From Fistulifera solaris (Eukaryota > Bacillariophyta > Bacillariophyceae > Naviculales > Stauroneidaceae), in assembly GCA_030295235.1 (NCBI GenBank), contig AP026131.1:124001-188000 (forward strand): a stretch of DNA of 64,000 nt, written 5' to 3'. Position numbers and translations under genes: made by a program. Shown one piece after another: positions 10,285-20,495 of the stretch (the stretch's first letter is position 1; every line of letters starts with the position of its first letter). The notes under the pieces were generated by a model. The model had not been told where the DNA came from. It did not search any database and saw only the letters and a list, made by a program, of their open reading frames with translations.

Positions 10285-11094
10285 AAGCGTTGCAAAGAGT
10301 ACATGGCATCGGATCGGACACAAACAGGCATACGGCGTTGAGTTTCTAAGAACGACATCCAAGGCTTGACTCTTTATCTTTAATTTGTTACTTGTAAATT
10401 CATTTCATCCTACTTTGGCATACTTTAATGCGTGATGTGGCGAGAAAAGGAAGGAAAACGTTGTCTCTAGCTATAGCTTTCGTGCCTAGGTCGTCCAGAC
10501 AACACTACGATGGTAAATTGAACAACGAGCAGAGTCACTCTATTGCTTCCTCCTAGTTACATACACGACGCGCCGAGCGTTCATCGAATGGGTGTATGTG
10601 CGCGGAAATGATAGGGTCTAGTCGTCAAATCATTCCGCCTATCAATTCCGCTCAGATCGTGAACCATAACGATTACTATCAGTATATTATGGGGTGTATG
10701 CGTTGCTTCTCAATGACAGGATTAGCCCAAGAACAGAGAAATGCTATTTTCATGTCCTTTTGACTATTACCATGTCGTCTATCGTCGCTTGGGTGTTCTA
10801 TTGTGCAGTTGATATTGTATTGATGCTGCCTCACATAATTTACTTTTAGTTAATCCTCGGTCAATATCTTCAAGGAATTCTCCTTGCTACAGTATCGTGC
10901 CTCCTTAAATCACTATAGGCGTAAAGTGTTATCCGTATTCTCCAAGACTGGATTTCAGTCATGAGATGCAAGACTTTTTCTTTTTTGCGCGTCTCGTCGT
11001 TCATTTTTGTCAGATGTGCAAGGTACAGCAGTTCACTATTATTGACATCAATTTAATCCAGGTTCCGCACTTGTTACCTCTATTCGTAACCAGA
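10285..11094. other. Intergenic, no gene seen
   Basis: About 800 bases with stops in all frames and no strong repeat. It includes the 3' end of the CaaX-protein gene and the promoter of the ketoacyl synthase gene. Confidence 0.5.
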
Positions 11095-12444
11095 ATGTCA
11101 TCAAAGCGACGCGTCGTAGTCACAGGAATAGGCGCAGTGACGCCGTTGGGCATAACCTTTGTCGAAACCTGGAGACGGCTGTTGCAACACGAATGTGGCA
11201 TCACAACACTAGAGCAAGCGCTACTTGCTCAAGGAGATGTGGTTCGTGACGCAGAATGGAGTCTAGCTCGTCAATTGCCGTGTAAAGTTGCCGCTCCTGT
11301 TCTGAATTACACTTCACCGCCCTCTAGAACAACCAGTCGGTTCGTTCAGTTTGCCTTAGATGCGACACGAGAAGCGATTCGTGAAGCCAAGCTTGACGAA
11401 TGGTTACCAAAGCCCTCATCAGAGGACGCGAACTTGAATGAGGTTTCAGACGATAAAACCAGTAGCGAGGAGAGACGATACCGTGTGGGTGTATCGATAG
11501 GCAACGGCATGTCGTCCGTTCGAGAGATTGTGAACGGAGCAGAAACGATTCAAGAACACGGTTTACGAAAGCTTTCTCCGCATTTTGTTCCCAAAGTATT
11601 GGGAAACAGTGCGGCGGGTCGTGTATCTATCGAAATAGGGGCCAAGGGTCCCATTTTATGTGCTGCTACGGCGTGTGCCGCTGGAGCGCATGCCATTGGT
11701 GAAGCATTTCGTTGTATACGCGACAATCAAGCCGATGTTATGATAGCCGGCGGAGCCGAAGCCTGTATTGATGCTTGGTCGCTTTCTGGATTTTCTCGTT
11801 TACGAGCACTCAGCACTGCGTTTAATGATAATCCGACATTGTCGTCACGTCCGTTTGATGCCGAGAGAGACGGTTTTGTTATGGGAGAAGGGGCTGCTGT
11901 TGTGGTACTGGAAGAAATGGTTCATGCATTGGAGCGATTGGGACGATCTAGTGCGAACGGAATGATAGAGCTTGTTGGGTACGGTTTGACGGGAGACGCG
12001 TACCATGCGACTGCTCCAGATGCGCAAGGGAGAGGAGCGGAACGTGCCATGGAAATAGCTTTGAGAGAACTCGGGAATACGCCTATCGATTACGTCAACG
12101 CGCATGCAACCTCCACACCAAAAGGTGACGAAATCGAAGCTTTAGTATTGGATCGATTAGTGAATAAATATCAGCGCGATCGCCCAGTCTATGTCAGCAG
12201 TACCAAAGGAGCGACCGGACATTTGCTCGGTGCAGCAGGGGCCCTCGAAGCTGCGATAGCCATTCAAGGGCTGCAACAGAATACTATTCCAGCAACATTG
12301 AATTTGTTGGAGACCGATAGCAACTATTCTTCCTTCCACCACGCACGTGAGACAATCACGTCATCGTCTCTTCATGTCGCGGTCAGCAACAGTTTTGGAT
12401 TCGGTGGAACAAATGCTTCGCTTGCTTTTCGCAAAGTAGACTAG
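11095..12444 (+). CDS. fabF: 3-oxoacyl-[ACP] synthase II (KAS II), organellar fatty acid synthesis
   Basis: From the ATG at 11095 the protein begins MSSKRRVVVTGIGAVTPLG, the standard start of KAS II. The frame is open upstream to an ATG at 10966, adding 43 mostly hydrophobic residues that could be an organelle presequence, so the start is uncertain. The decarboxylating condensation triad is visible: Cys in AATACAAGAHAIG (about residue 194 from 11095), His in NAHATSTPKGDE (about 337) and Lys/His in SSTKGATGHLLGAAG (about 371/376). The C-terminal SNSFGFGGTNASL motif is present. An acidic loop (EDANLNEVSDDKTSSEE) inserted near residue 110 is unusual. It elongates acyl-ACP by condensation with malonyl-ACP. 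Mitochondrial (OXSM-like) or plastid location cannot be decided from sequence alone. Frame intact. Confidence 0.92.
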   Translation: MSSKRRVVVTGIGAVTPLGITFVETWRRLLQHECGITTLEQALLAQGDVVRDAEWSLARQLPCKVAAPVLNYTSPPSRTTSRFVQFALDATREAIREAKLDEWLPKPSSEDANLNEVSDDKTSSEERRYRVGVSIGNGMSSVREIVNGAETIQEHGLRKLSPHFVPKVLGNSAAGRVSIEIGAKGPILCAATACAAGAHAIGEAFRCIRDNQADVMIAGGAEACIDAWSLSGFSRLRALSTAFNDNPTLSSRPFDAERDGFVMGEGAAVVVLEEMVHALERLGRSSANGMIELVGYGLTGDAYHATAPDAQGRGAERAMEIALRELGNTPIDYVNAHATSTPKGDEIEALVLDRLVNKYQRDRPVYVSSTKGATGHLLGAAGALEAAIAIQGLQQNTIPATLNLLETDSNYSSFHHARETITSSSLHVAVSNSFGFGGTNASLAFRKVD

Positions 12445-12668
12445 ATTTCACTTTTTATAGTTAATACTATACGAATCTCGAAGTAGATACGTGCGATACG
12501 TGAAAATTACAGCTTTTTTCTCAAGCCAAATGAAATAACTACACTTCTACACGTAATGGAAAGATTTTCTTTGCCTCGGTTGTATACTATCTTAGTTCAA
12601 CTATGCCCCTTTCTTGAAGTAATCGATGGCTTTCTTTCGTTTTTGTACGTTTGAATTGCGGGGCGCAG

Positions 12669-14726
12669 TCACTTTTTGTTTCTAAGAATGCCTTTTTCTG
12701 GGGAGCTAACGCGCGACGGTGGCACAATCATATCACGCAAGCCTTTCATGGACGCTTTCCAAGAGCGAAACAAATTGGTCTTTCCAAATTTGACGCGCTT
12801 GTTGTCGCTGGAGCTATCTTCGGAACTAGCTTTGCGCTTCTTCTTTAGTTGATCGCCTATTTCTTTTCGAAAGCTCGTTTGGCCTTGAGTTGGTCCTGAA
12901 TCGAAATCGTTATTTCCTCAGACTGGCCAAGAATATCGCTGTCATGATTGTCTTGGGTGTTTGTCTTTTCGGACGCTTTCGTTTCTTCTTTTCGCCTTCC
13001 GATGTACTAGTTTGCTCAGCCGTTACACTCTCCTTTTGGTTTCCCCAACGCCTTTGTCGGGACTTTTCGAAGTTTTCTGTTCATCAACTCGCTTGTCCAT
13101 ATAAATCTTCTTTTTCGTTTCCTCTACTGATACCTCGGATTCTTGCAAAGTTTGTAGCTCTTCTGCTTGTTTCTTCCCCTTCTTCTTCTTCTTCTTTTTG
13201 TCGCGCTTTTTATCTGTCTCGATATCTTCTTCCATTTCAGTGTCCTCTTGTTCATTCTCTTCTCTTTGTTCGACAAGGACGTCTTGCGGTTGGAAATCAT
13301 CTTTGCTGTGAACCAGTTCGTCCTCATCATCCGCATGCGCGTCCAGGGGAACATCTTTGCCTACTTTCTTGAGCCTGCGATAGTATAATTTATTCAAGCC
13401 ATAAAGCTTTTTCCTATGACAATCAAGCGTAGCCCCGTCGCTGGCCACATCGAAAATGAATTTTGATACCGAGCCAACATGAACCTGATCAAGAATGAGT
13501 TCTTTCCCTTCATCGCTATCGCTGTTAAGGTAAGTCTCGGAAAGAACGCTGTGCTCCTCTAAAAATTTCTTCATGATCTTTTCCATAACTCGCTCATGAA
13601 TAAGCGTTTCGGAAATTTGCAACAAACTGAAATATGGCTCCAAGCAATCGAGAAACGTGGCTTCTGTGAGAGTCATGGGTGCAGAAGCATTGACCTTCGC
13701 TAATTCTTCCATGGTAATATCAATCAGATGGTATCGGATGCCGTTCGGCGTTTTTGACAGAACCTCTTCAAAGATGGTGTCATTGAAGAGTCGAATGATA
13801 CCCAGGCTCCAATGACGTTTCGCCATGTACTGAAAGCTCTCGCGCAGTAGGAATCGAGTCAAGGTGTAGAACTTATCGATTCTGTACTTGTCCATATTTC
13901 CCCATTCACGACGAAGCGTGGCAAAGTACGTTCTCAGGAACAAAGAGGCAAGATGGGCCCCGCGGCAGTGACGAATTTCCGAAACATCTTCAGTGTCGCT
14001 CTCGTCATGTTCCGGTTCAGCACCATCCTCCGACTCCCCTTCAGAAAAACTATTGCCTCCGTTGTCGTCTGATTCTTGATCATCATCATCTTCTTCTTCT
14101 TCCTCGTCTTCATCTCCGAGCGTGTTCGAGATTTCTTCCATGGTCACTTCGTAGCTATCATCACTCTCTGAGGCATCATCAGCATCCACCATTTCGTCGT
14201 GATCGTGTTCTTCACAGTCCTCATCACACCCGTTATCTGTCATATTCATGTAAGCCGTAGCGGCGTATTCGTCCTCTTCTTCGGTTCCTTCAAAACACCA
14301 AATCAGACTCGCAATCTGTGCACTCAGCTCTTCTTGCACGGGTGCCTTGTCTGCCATGTACAACGTGTACCACAATCCCTTCCACAATTTGAGCAAATCC
14401 ATTTCTGAAAGTCCATCTTTATCAATATCGCAGCGCGCCTTAAGATACGCTCGTAACTGCAAAACGGCAGCATGACGAGCTCGTTGGTCGGTCCCACCCA
14501 AAAGACGGCCCAACTTGATGGTCGAAGGATCTTGTAAAGGAAGACTCGCCATTTCTTTCGGCTTCAACAAACCCGCCGTACGCACATAAGCTTTCGCGCG
14601 CTGTTCCGGATTTCGAATGTTGGGATGCTGAGGCCAGCGATTCTTGTCCGATTTTTTGAGTTTCTCGTGGCGCGCTCGCTTTGTAGGAGGTTCCGCTCCG
14701 GCGGCTGCATCAGCTTCCGTCGTCAT
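12669..14726 (-). CDS. RRP1/NOP52-like ribosomal RNA processing protein, three frameshifts near the 3' end
   Basis: The RRP1 domain occupies about residues 55-400 (IKLGRLLGGTDQRARHAAV, LLKLWKGLWYTLYMADK, LRREWGNMDKYRIDKFYTL, HLIDITMEELAKV), interrupted by a long Asp/Glu-rich insertion. Nucleolar RRP1 proteins are needed for 27S pre-rRNA processing in 60S subunit assembly. The first frame ends at 13023, but a conserved Lys-rich tail continues across three A/T runs near 13034-13037, about 12976-13000 and about 12859-12862. Adding one A on the coding strand at each gives an open frame to 12669 whose end, NKRVKFGKTNLFRSWKASMK then PEKGILRNKK, matches the typical RRP1/NOP52 C-terminal motif. That agreement is good evidence that the breaks are base-call artefacts. 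It is divergent from the zinc-knuckle/RRM gene. Confidence 0.85.
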
Positions 14727-15147
14727 GACTTTTTTAAAGAATTAAGGTGAATAGATGAACGAAAGAAAAACAATAGATGATACAAACTTCACTTTCGTCT
14801 CGAATCAAATGAAGTTTTACGCAGAAAATAGAATGTTGATAGGTCGAAAAAGAATGGATGGCTTTGAGGTCAAAAGTGAACTGAAGCAGTTCTACACAAA
14901 TAGCTATACCACAACGACGTATCGTACTTATAAACCGCGCGCCGCTGCGGTACTACTGTATTTCAATGATCGCACCGGCAACCGTCTGACCTTCCTCCGA
15001 AAAAGATCCGCATTTTTTCTCCACCAACAAAACGAAACACTCGTTTATTATCACGACAAGCGACATGAGCCTTTACTCATCTTTTCTTTCAAAGAAAACG
15101 ACAAAAAAGCAACGCTTAACCAAAATTTGGCAGAGTAGAATTTTATC

Positions 15148-16059
15148 ATGAAGGAGAAGAAAAAAAGATAAAAAGAGAAAGCGGTCGGAAGTAGAAGGAA
15201 GCGACGACAATGCGTCAATCGACGATGACAAAGAAAAACGTCGAGCCCGTAGAGAAGAACGCAAGCAGTGGCTCGAGAAAGTACCCAAAGTCGACGAACA
15301 CGGTATTGCATATACAAAGCTACAGCTCCGACGAATGGCGAAGCGAATGGCTCGAGGATTGGATCCTATTGAGTCCGAAGCTGAAAAACAGGAACGACTG
15401 AAAAGTGAAGCGGAACTTCGGCGAGAAGAGCAGGATGAACTGGAGGGGATTATCCGTAAGCCTATTCCACGTGAAAAAGAAGACTCGGGACATGAAGCAG
15501 AAGAAAGTGACAATGAGAGGGAAGAATCGCGTGATGCCCAACGGAACGTCAACATGGCTAAACACGAAAGTATTGAACCCCAAACTGTATACAAAAACAA
15601 ACGAAAGAAAGAAGTACCCGAAGACTATGTTTGCTCCGCTTGTCAAAATAAACACACTCCTGTTCACTGGATCTATGACTGCCCGAGCAAAAGACCATTC
15701 GTGGAACCAACCAGCTGTCAAAGAAACTGCGCGGACTGCACAATCCTTCCGCCACAAAAGTATTCGTATCAGGACTTCCTTTTTCCATGACATCGAAAGA
15801 ATTAAAGGACCTTTTTGAAAAGGCTTCCGGCCCAGTAGCCCGTGCGAAAGCCATTACCTTTCCCGATTCGGGAAGGTGTAAAGGACAAGGCATTGTTACG
15901 TTTCAAGATGAAGAAGGTGCTCGCAAGGCGTTAACGGCTATGAATGGGAAACAGCTGGATGTGGCCGGAGACTCGAAAAAGGGCGGAAAGCAATTGCAAC
16001 TCAAGGTTACAAAGGTTCTCAACAGAAAAGTGTCGAAGCAACGAAGTGCGTCTAATTAA
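15148..16059 (+). CDS. Zinc-knuckle plus RRM RNA-binding protein, two frameshifts
   Basis: It starts at ATG 15148 in a very Lys-rich segment. The A7 run at 15160-15166 shifts the frame, and two more As would join it to KRKRSEVEGSDD and the rest of a charged helical region (15200-15590). A zinc knuckle C-x2-C-x7-H-x4-C (CSACQNKHTPVHWIYDC) lies at about 15631-15684. A second break in the A4 run 15756-15759 is repaired by one A and yields a textbook RRM RNP2 (KVFVSGLPFS), with RNP1-like KGQGIVTFQDEE at about 15880-15920. The start is chosen because no other ATG gives the upstream charged region. Single knuckle plus RRM resembles eukaryotic ZCCHC-type RNA-binding proteins; the target RNA is unknown. 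Confidence 0.75.
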
Positions 16060-16413
16060 TTATTGGGCTGTAAAGCTAGAAACGAAGTAGTATTGTGTAT
16101 TGAGTATTGTGTGTGTAAGGACTTACTTCTTTGTAAATGGAGTCGTTTGTCGTCTAGACTAGCAAGTACCGTACTCCAAGGCCGTTATTCATGAACGCTC
16201 TTTCTCGATTTATCTTGGCTTTTTTAAAGATAGAAGAACTCAGCGCCAAGCCAGTGATTTGAGGAATTGGCTACAGGCGATACCAGGGTGTTCCAAGTCG
16301 CTCATTACTCTGTATACACTAACACGTGAAAAGAAGACAATTGATATGATCTCTTATAAACTGCTTTACCAACTAGGAACTTTTGCGTGGCACGTACTAA
16401 TCCGCAAACTTTC

Positions 16414-16917
16414 CTAAAGCAATTTGACGCAAATGAATGATTCTCGGCAGAAGTATTCAGTTTTCTGAACACAGTCAGTTCGGAATGTCTTGCCGACCCA
16501 AATGCAGACTTCATCGGCACCACCACCACAGTCAGAAGAGGACTTGCATTCTCCATTGCACTGACCAGTGTTACCACCAGTGCAGTAAGGGTTTCCTTCA
16601 ATACTGACGGCACATTCTCCCTGAACACCGCTCGATCCCGTGCAAAATGTCAATGTTTCGAAGCCATCCTTGCACTGCCACTCGCTGTTGGCACAGTTGC
16701 AGCCATCTCTCTCAGGTCCGCTGCAATTGGGGCGTCGGCGGATCTCATCGCAAAGTCCGAAAGGCAGTTTGGTATTGCCGATGGGACCAGGGAGGAACAA
16801 GTTTTCACGTTCGATGCTGCTCTCGTCGTACCCGACAACAGCCGACACGGAAGAAGCGGATGCAGCAAGCAGGACCGCAAGAAGGGACCATTTCTGGGAG
16901 AAGATAGTAGAAACCAT
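16414..16917 (-). CDS. Small secreted cysteine-rich protein
   Basis: From the ATG at 16917 the product has a clear signal peptide (SLLAVLLAASASSVSA, cut at about residue 25). About 140 residues follow with some 18 cysteines, many in short-spaced pairs (RDGCNCANSEWQCKDG, CTGGNTGQCNGECKSSSDCG). The frame is open a further 11 codons upstream, but the 16917 start gives the better signal peptide. The cysteine pattern suggests a disulfide-bonded extracellular or cell-wall protein; I do not recognise a named family. Frame intact. Confidence 0.7.
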   Translation of the reverse strand: MVSTIFSQKWSLLAVLLAASASSVSAVVGYDESSIERENLFLPGPIGNTKLPFGLCDEIRRRPNCSGPERDGCNCANSEWQCKDGFETLTFCTGSSGVQGECAVSIEGNPYCTGGNTGQCNGECKSSSDCGGGADEVCIWVGKTFRTDCVQKTEYFCRESFICVKLL

Positions 16918-17299
16918 GTTTGAATAGTTAGTTAGCAACAGCAAGAGCAAACAAGAGAAGAATTATGAAGCAATGCCGGGAAATTGAGCGTGAAGTCATG
17001 AGATGATTTGCGGAGAGTCCAGTGAAAATTTTCAGCGATTGACATTATTGTGTACGAACATAATCTTTATTTAAGTCGGGGCTCGATTGTTTGGCGCCAA
17101 ATCGAGCGTTACATAGTGTTTACGACCTAATAAGTTGCCGTTGATTTTTTTAAAATTTATCCGATACCAGCTAAATAAATTGATATTCGTGCATTCCAAC
17201 AGTACGCTCGCAGAAATTTACAGCATTGGTGCTACTTTCTATCTCTATGTGTGTCATCGCAAGTCATGCAAAAGATGTCGTGGACACGGGCTATGGGCT

Positions 17300-17545
17300 T
17301 TAATGTAGCATGTGGATCAGTTTTGGTCCCAACGGATCGTTTTCCCTTCCATCGGCTTCTGATTTTTCAGGCTTGTTTCGGAAATAGTAACGACAACGCC
17401 GGCATGTGACAGTGTTATCTTGAACTGTAAAAGAAGATTGTTCTGCATCAGTGAAGAAGCTGGGCTCGCGTGTAAAGAGATGGGTGGAATTTTCCGCGCG
17501 CCGCTTATTGTGACGTGGCTCGCTTAACACTGACGCCTGCCTCAT
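17300..17545 (-). CDS. Doubtful small reading frame with a CxxC motif
   Basis: 81 codons, ending shortly before the tandem array. It contains one CRRC pair (NTVTCRRCRYYFRNK) in a polar context and no partner pair, so a zinc site is not established. No homolog is recognised. It may be chance or a fragment of an expressed RNA. The rest of 16.9-17.9 kb shows nothing I can name. Confidence 0.2.
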   Translation of the reverse strand: MRQASVLSEPRHNKRRAENSTHLFTREPSFFTDAEQSSFTVQDNTVTCRRCRYYFRNKPEKSEADGRENDPLGPKLIHMLH

Positions 17546-17910
17546 GACTCATGACTTGACTTCCTCGTCACGCGCAAGATCGTCGGCTTACAGGTCGTCT
17601 TTTTGATAAGAATCTAGACCAACAAACTTTGTTCAAATAGTAGTCAGCAGCATTTGCAATCAACGCATCCCCAATGGTCAACATCTCGATAATGAATGTA
17701 CAAAGCTTGTTTATTTCTTTTGAGAACCCTGATGAATAGTGCTCTTCACAATTTACGAAAGACACCACGTGTAGGCTCCCCTTCATTCTTACCGCGACTC
17801 TTCCGTTCTCTTGTAGAGAAAAGACGTAATCAAAGGCGACGTTTTGTTTTTGTGGAAGGCATCGCAACAAATGAACAATTGTTATTTCCTTGTGATTCAT
17901 GGCAACTGTT

Positions 17911-19090
17911 CAATCCAGTCTTGGATGGCGTAAACCAACACTCCGTTTCATAGTGAAAAATCAAGGTGTCGATCCTAGGATTTTTTCGACTTGAAAATAA
18001 CAGAAACACTTAACAAGTAGTTCAGAATCATCATTGTTGCGTCTTTATTTACCCGTAATTATAATTATATTCGCAGCCGAATGACAATGGACGGATGCGA
18101 GAGACGCAAAACGGAACCCCTTGTTGTTCGGCTCATGACTGTTGACTACTCTACAATCCAGTCTTGGAAGGCGTAAACTAACACTCCGTTTTATAGTGGA
18201 AAATCAAGGTGTCGATCCTCGGATTTTCGACGTGAAAAGTAGCTCAGAATCATCATTGTTGCGACTTTAGTTACCCGTAATTATAATTATATTCGCAGTT
18301 GAATGACAATGGACAGATGCGAGAGACTCAAAACGGAACCCTATGTTTTTGCTGTTCAGTTCATGACTACCGCTCAATCTAGTCTTGGCTGGCGTAAACC
18401 AACACTCCGTTTCATAGTAGAAATCCAAGGTGTCGATCCTCGGATTTTCGACGTGAAAATTAAAGAAACTCTTGGCAGATAATTCAGAATCATCATTGCT
18501 GCGACTTTATTTACCCGTAATTATAAATATATTCGCAGTTGAATGACAATGGACGGATGCGAGAGACGCAAAACGGAACCCCTTGTTGTTCGGTTCATGA
18601 CTGTTGACTACTGTACAATCCAGTCTTGGAAGGCGTAAACTAACACTCCGTTTCATAGTAATAATCCAAGGTGTCGATCCTCGGATTTTCGACGTGAAAA
18701 GTAGCTCAGAATCATCATTGTTGCGACTTAAATTACCCGTAACAATAATTATATTCGCAGTTGAATGACAATGGACAGATGCGAGAGACGCAAAACGGAA
18801 CCCCTTGTTGTTCGGTTCATGACTCATGACTACTGTACAATCCAGTCTTGGCTGGCGTAAACCAACACTCCGTTTTATAGTGGAAAATCAAGGTGTCGAT
18901 CCTCCGATTCGACGTGAAAAGTAGCTCAGAATCATCATTGTTGCAACTTTATTTACCCGTAATTATAATTATATTCGCAGTTGAATGACAATGGACAGAT
19001 GCGAGAGACGCAAGACGGAACCCCTTGTTGTTCGGTTCATGACTGTTGACTACTGTACAATCCAGTCTTGGCTGGCCTAAACCAACACCC
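17911..19090. repeat. Tandem array, five units of about 221 or 242 bp plus a partial sixth
   Basis: The marker CAATC(C/T)AGTCTTGG occurs at 17911, 18154, 18375, 18616, 18838 and 19058, giving spacings of 243, 221, 241, 222 and 220 bp. Units share the segments AACACTCCGTTT(C/T)ATAG, AAGGTGTCGATCCT, GAATCATCATTG, TTACCCGTAATTATAA and AATGACAATGGAC(A/G)GATGCGAGAGAC. The long units (first and third) carry about 20 extra bases after the GTGAAAAT segment. The last copy decays about 100 bases upstream of the SMYD start codon, so the array makes up that gene's upstream region. Confidence 0.9.
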
Positions 19091-19189
19091 CGCGTCATAG
19101 TGAAATTTCAAGGACTTCACGAATTTTTCCTGTCCACTTTTTTTACGTCTCACATTCTTTTGCGAAACCCATGTATCTCTGTTGTTGTC

Positions 19190-20306
19190 ATGTCATCTAC
19201 GAGTATCTGTTCTGGATGTCAAAAGGAAGCGCATTTTGTAGACGGAGTGGTTGTTCCGTTGCAGAGGTGTTCGCGGTGCAAGAAAGTATTTTATCACGAT
19301 AGAATTTGTCAAGCAAGGCACTACAAACAGCATCGTGCGGCTTGTACGCTCGCATCCAATATGTCGGAGAACGAAGCGGCAACTGTTCAACATGATCGCA
19401 AAGAGATTTCGCTAAACGAATCAAAAGCAATTTATGAGGACGACCGATCTTTTTATTCTATACAGCATATTTCCGGCAAAGGAAAATCCTTGATTGCTAG
19501 AATCCCGCTCGATGCTGGCTCTTTTATACCAAGCAATCAAACCGAGGGTATTCTTCCGTTAGTCCACCCTGTTCTTTTTCAGTCATGTCGGAGGAGGCAT
19601 TGCACGTGGTGCTTCGAAGAGCTGTCGAGTTCTGAAACAGATACTATTATTTGATCACTCGGTGGTATCTTACATCATTTGTTCCCCAATTTGCCAAGAG
19701 CAAGCTAGTGCTGTGCTTGAGGACGAAATTCAAGCTCTCAAGTTTCTGTATTCATCGACGGGACAAACATTGGGACCGCCTGTGTTGCTTCCAACAGCGC
19801 TTTTGGTTTTTCGAATGATACACAGCGTAAAGAAAGGGATCGTCGACCAAGCACTCATGGAAGCGATGATATCACACAAAATCCCACTTTCCGATGATGC
19901 AACAATACACCAAGAGGCGATTGTTATTACTGTGAAAAGCTTGCTGCTTACTTCATCGATTCTCGATGTGGAAAATGATTTGATTATTCGCTTCCTTGGT
20001 TACGCGAAATACAACTCGTTTACAATAACTGACAACGGTGCTCCATTGGGTGTCGGCTTATTTCGCGACCCTGCCCATTTTATGAACCATTCGTGTCGAC
20101 CCAGTGCAATGCAGCTCTTTCAACTTCGGCCCGGTAGTGCGCCGATGCTTCGACTGGTTCTGACACGTGGGGTAGAAGCTGGTGAAGAGATTTGCATATC
20201 GTACAATACAGAGCAAATGAGCCGTCCGTCAAAAGAACGCCAAGAGGACCTGTTTCAAAACTACAACTTTTGTTGTAAATGCGAACTATGCCAAGAAGAC
20301 AATTGA
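19190..20306 (+). CDS. MYND-finger SET-domain (SMYD) methyltransferase, one frameshift
   Basis: The start at 19190 (MSSTSICSGC) puts a MYND zinc finger at the N-terminus (CSGC, then CSRCKKVFYHDRICQARHY, then H...C). The SET part follows: an N-terminal GKGKSLIARIPLDAGS and, in the second frame, FMNHSCRPSAM (the NHSCxPN-like substrate/cofactor motif), EEICISYNTEQ and a post-SET Cys cluster (FCCKCELCQ). This is the SMYD arrangement, a lysine methyltransferase for histone or non-histone targets. The frame breaks at the T3 run 19650-19652 between EELSSSETDTII and HSVVSYIICSPICQ, both of which look genuine. The frame is open upstream to 19046 inside the tandem array, which is unlikely to be coding. 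Confidence 0.8.
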
Positions 20307-20495
20307 ATACGTCGGTTTGTTTGTTTCGACATGCACTGAGAGCCGATTTAGAGTATTTCTCAGATTTTGTTCCGTGTGCGAGGTAAATCGACTGTAAATG
20401 GAGCTGAATCAATAACCCTAAAAGCAATCGCGCTGTTAAGTAAACCCATAGAAAAAGACGATCAAAAATGCTGAGTGTTAATAGTTTAACTTTCA

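Noticed and set aside
14755-15138. 127-codon plus-strand frame between RRP1 and the RRM gene
   Set aside because: It lies in the divergent promoter, has no recognisable domain, and ends just before the real start of the RRM gene. Kept only as a weak possibility.
5742-16059. Cluster of pseudogenes
   Set aside because: Broken genes keep conserved motifs to the last residue, breaks fall mostly in A/T runs, and intact genes lie among them; sequencing indels explain this better than decay.
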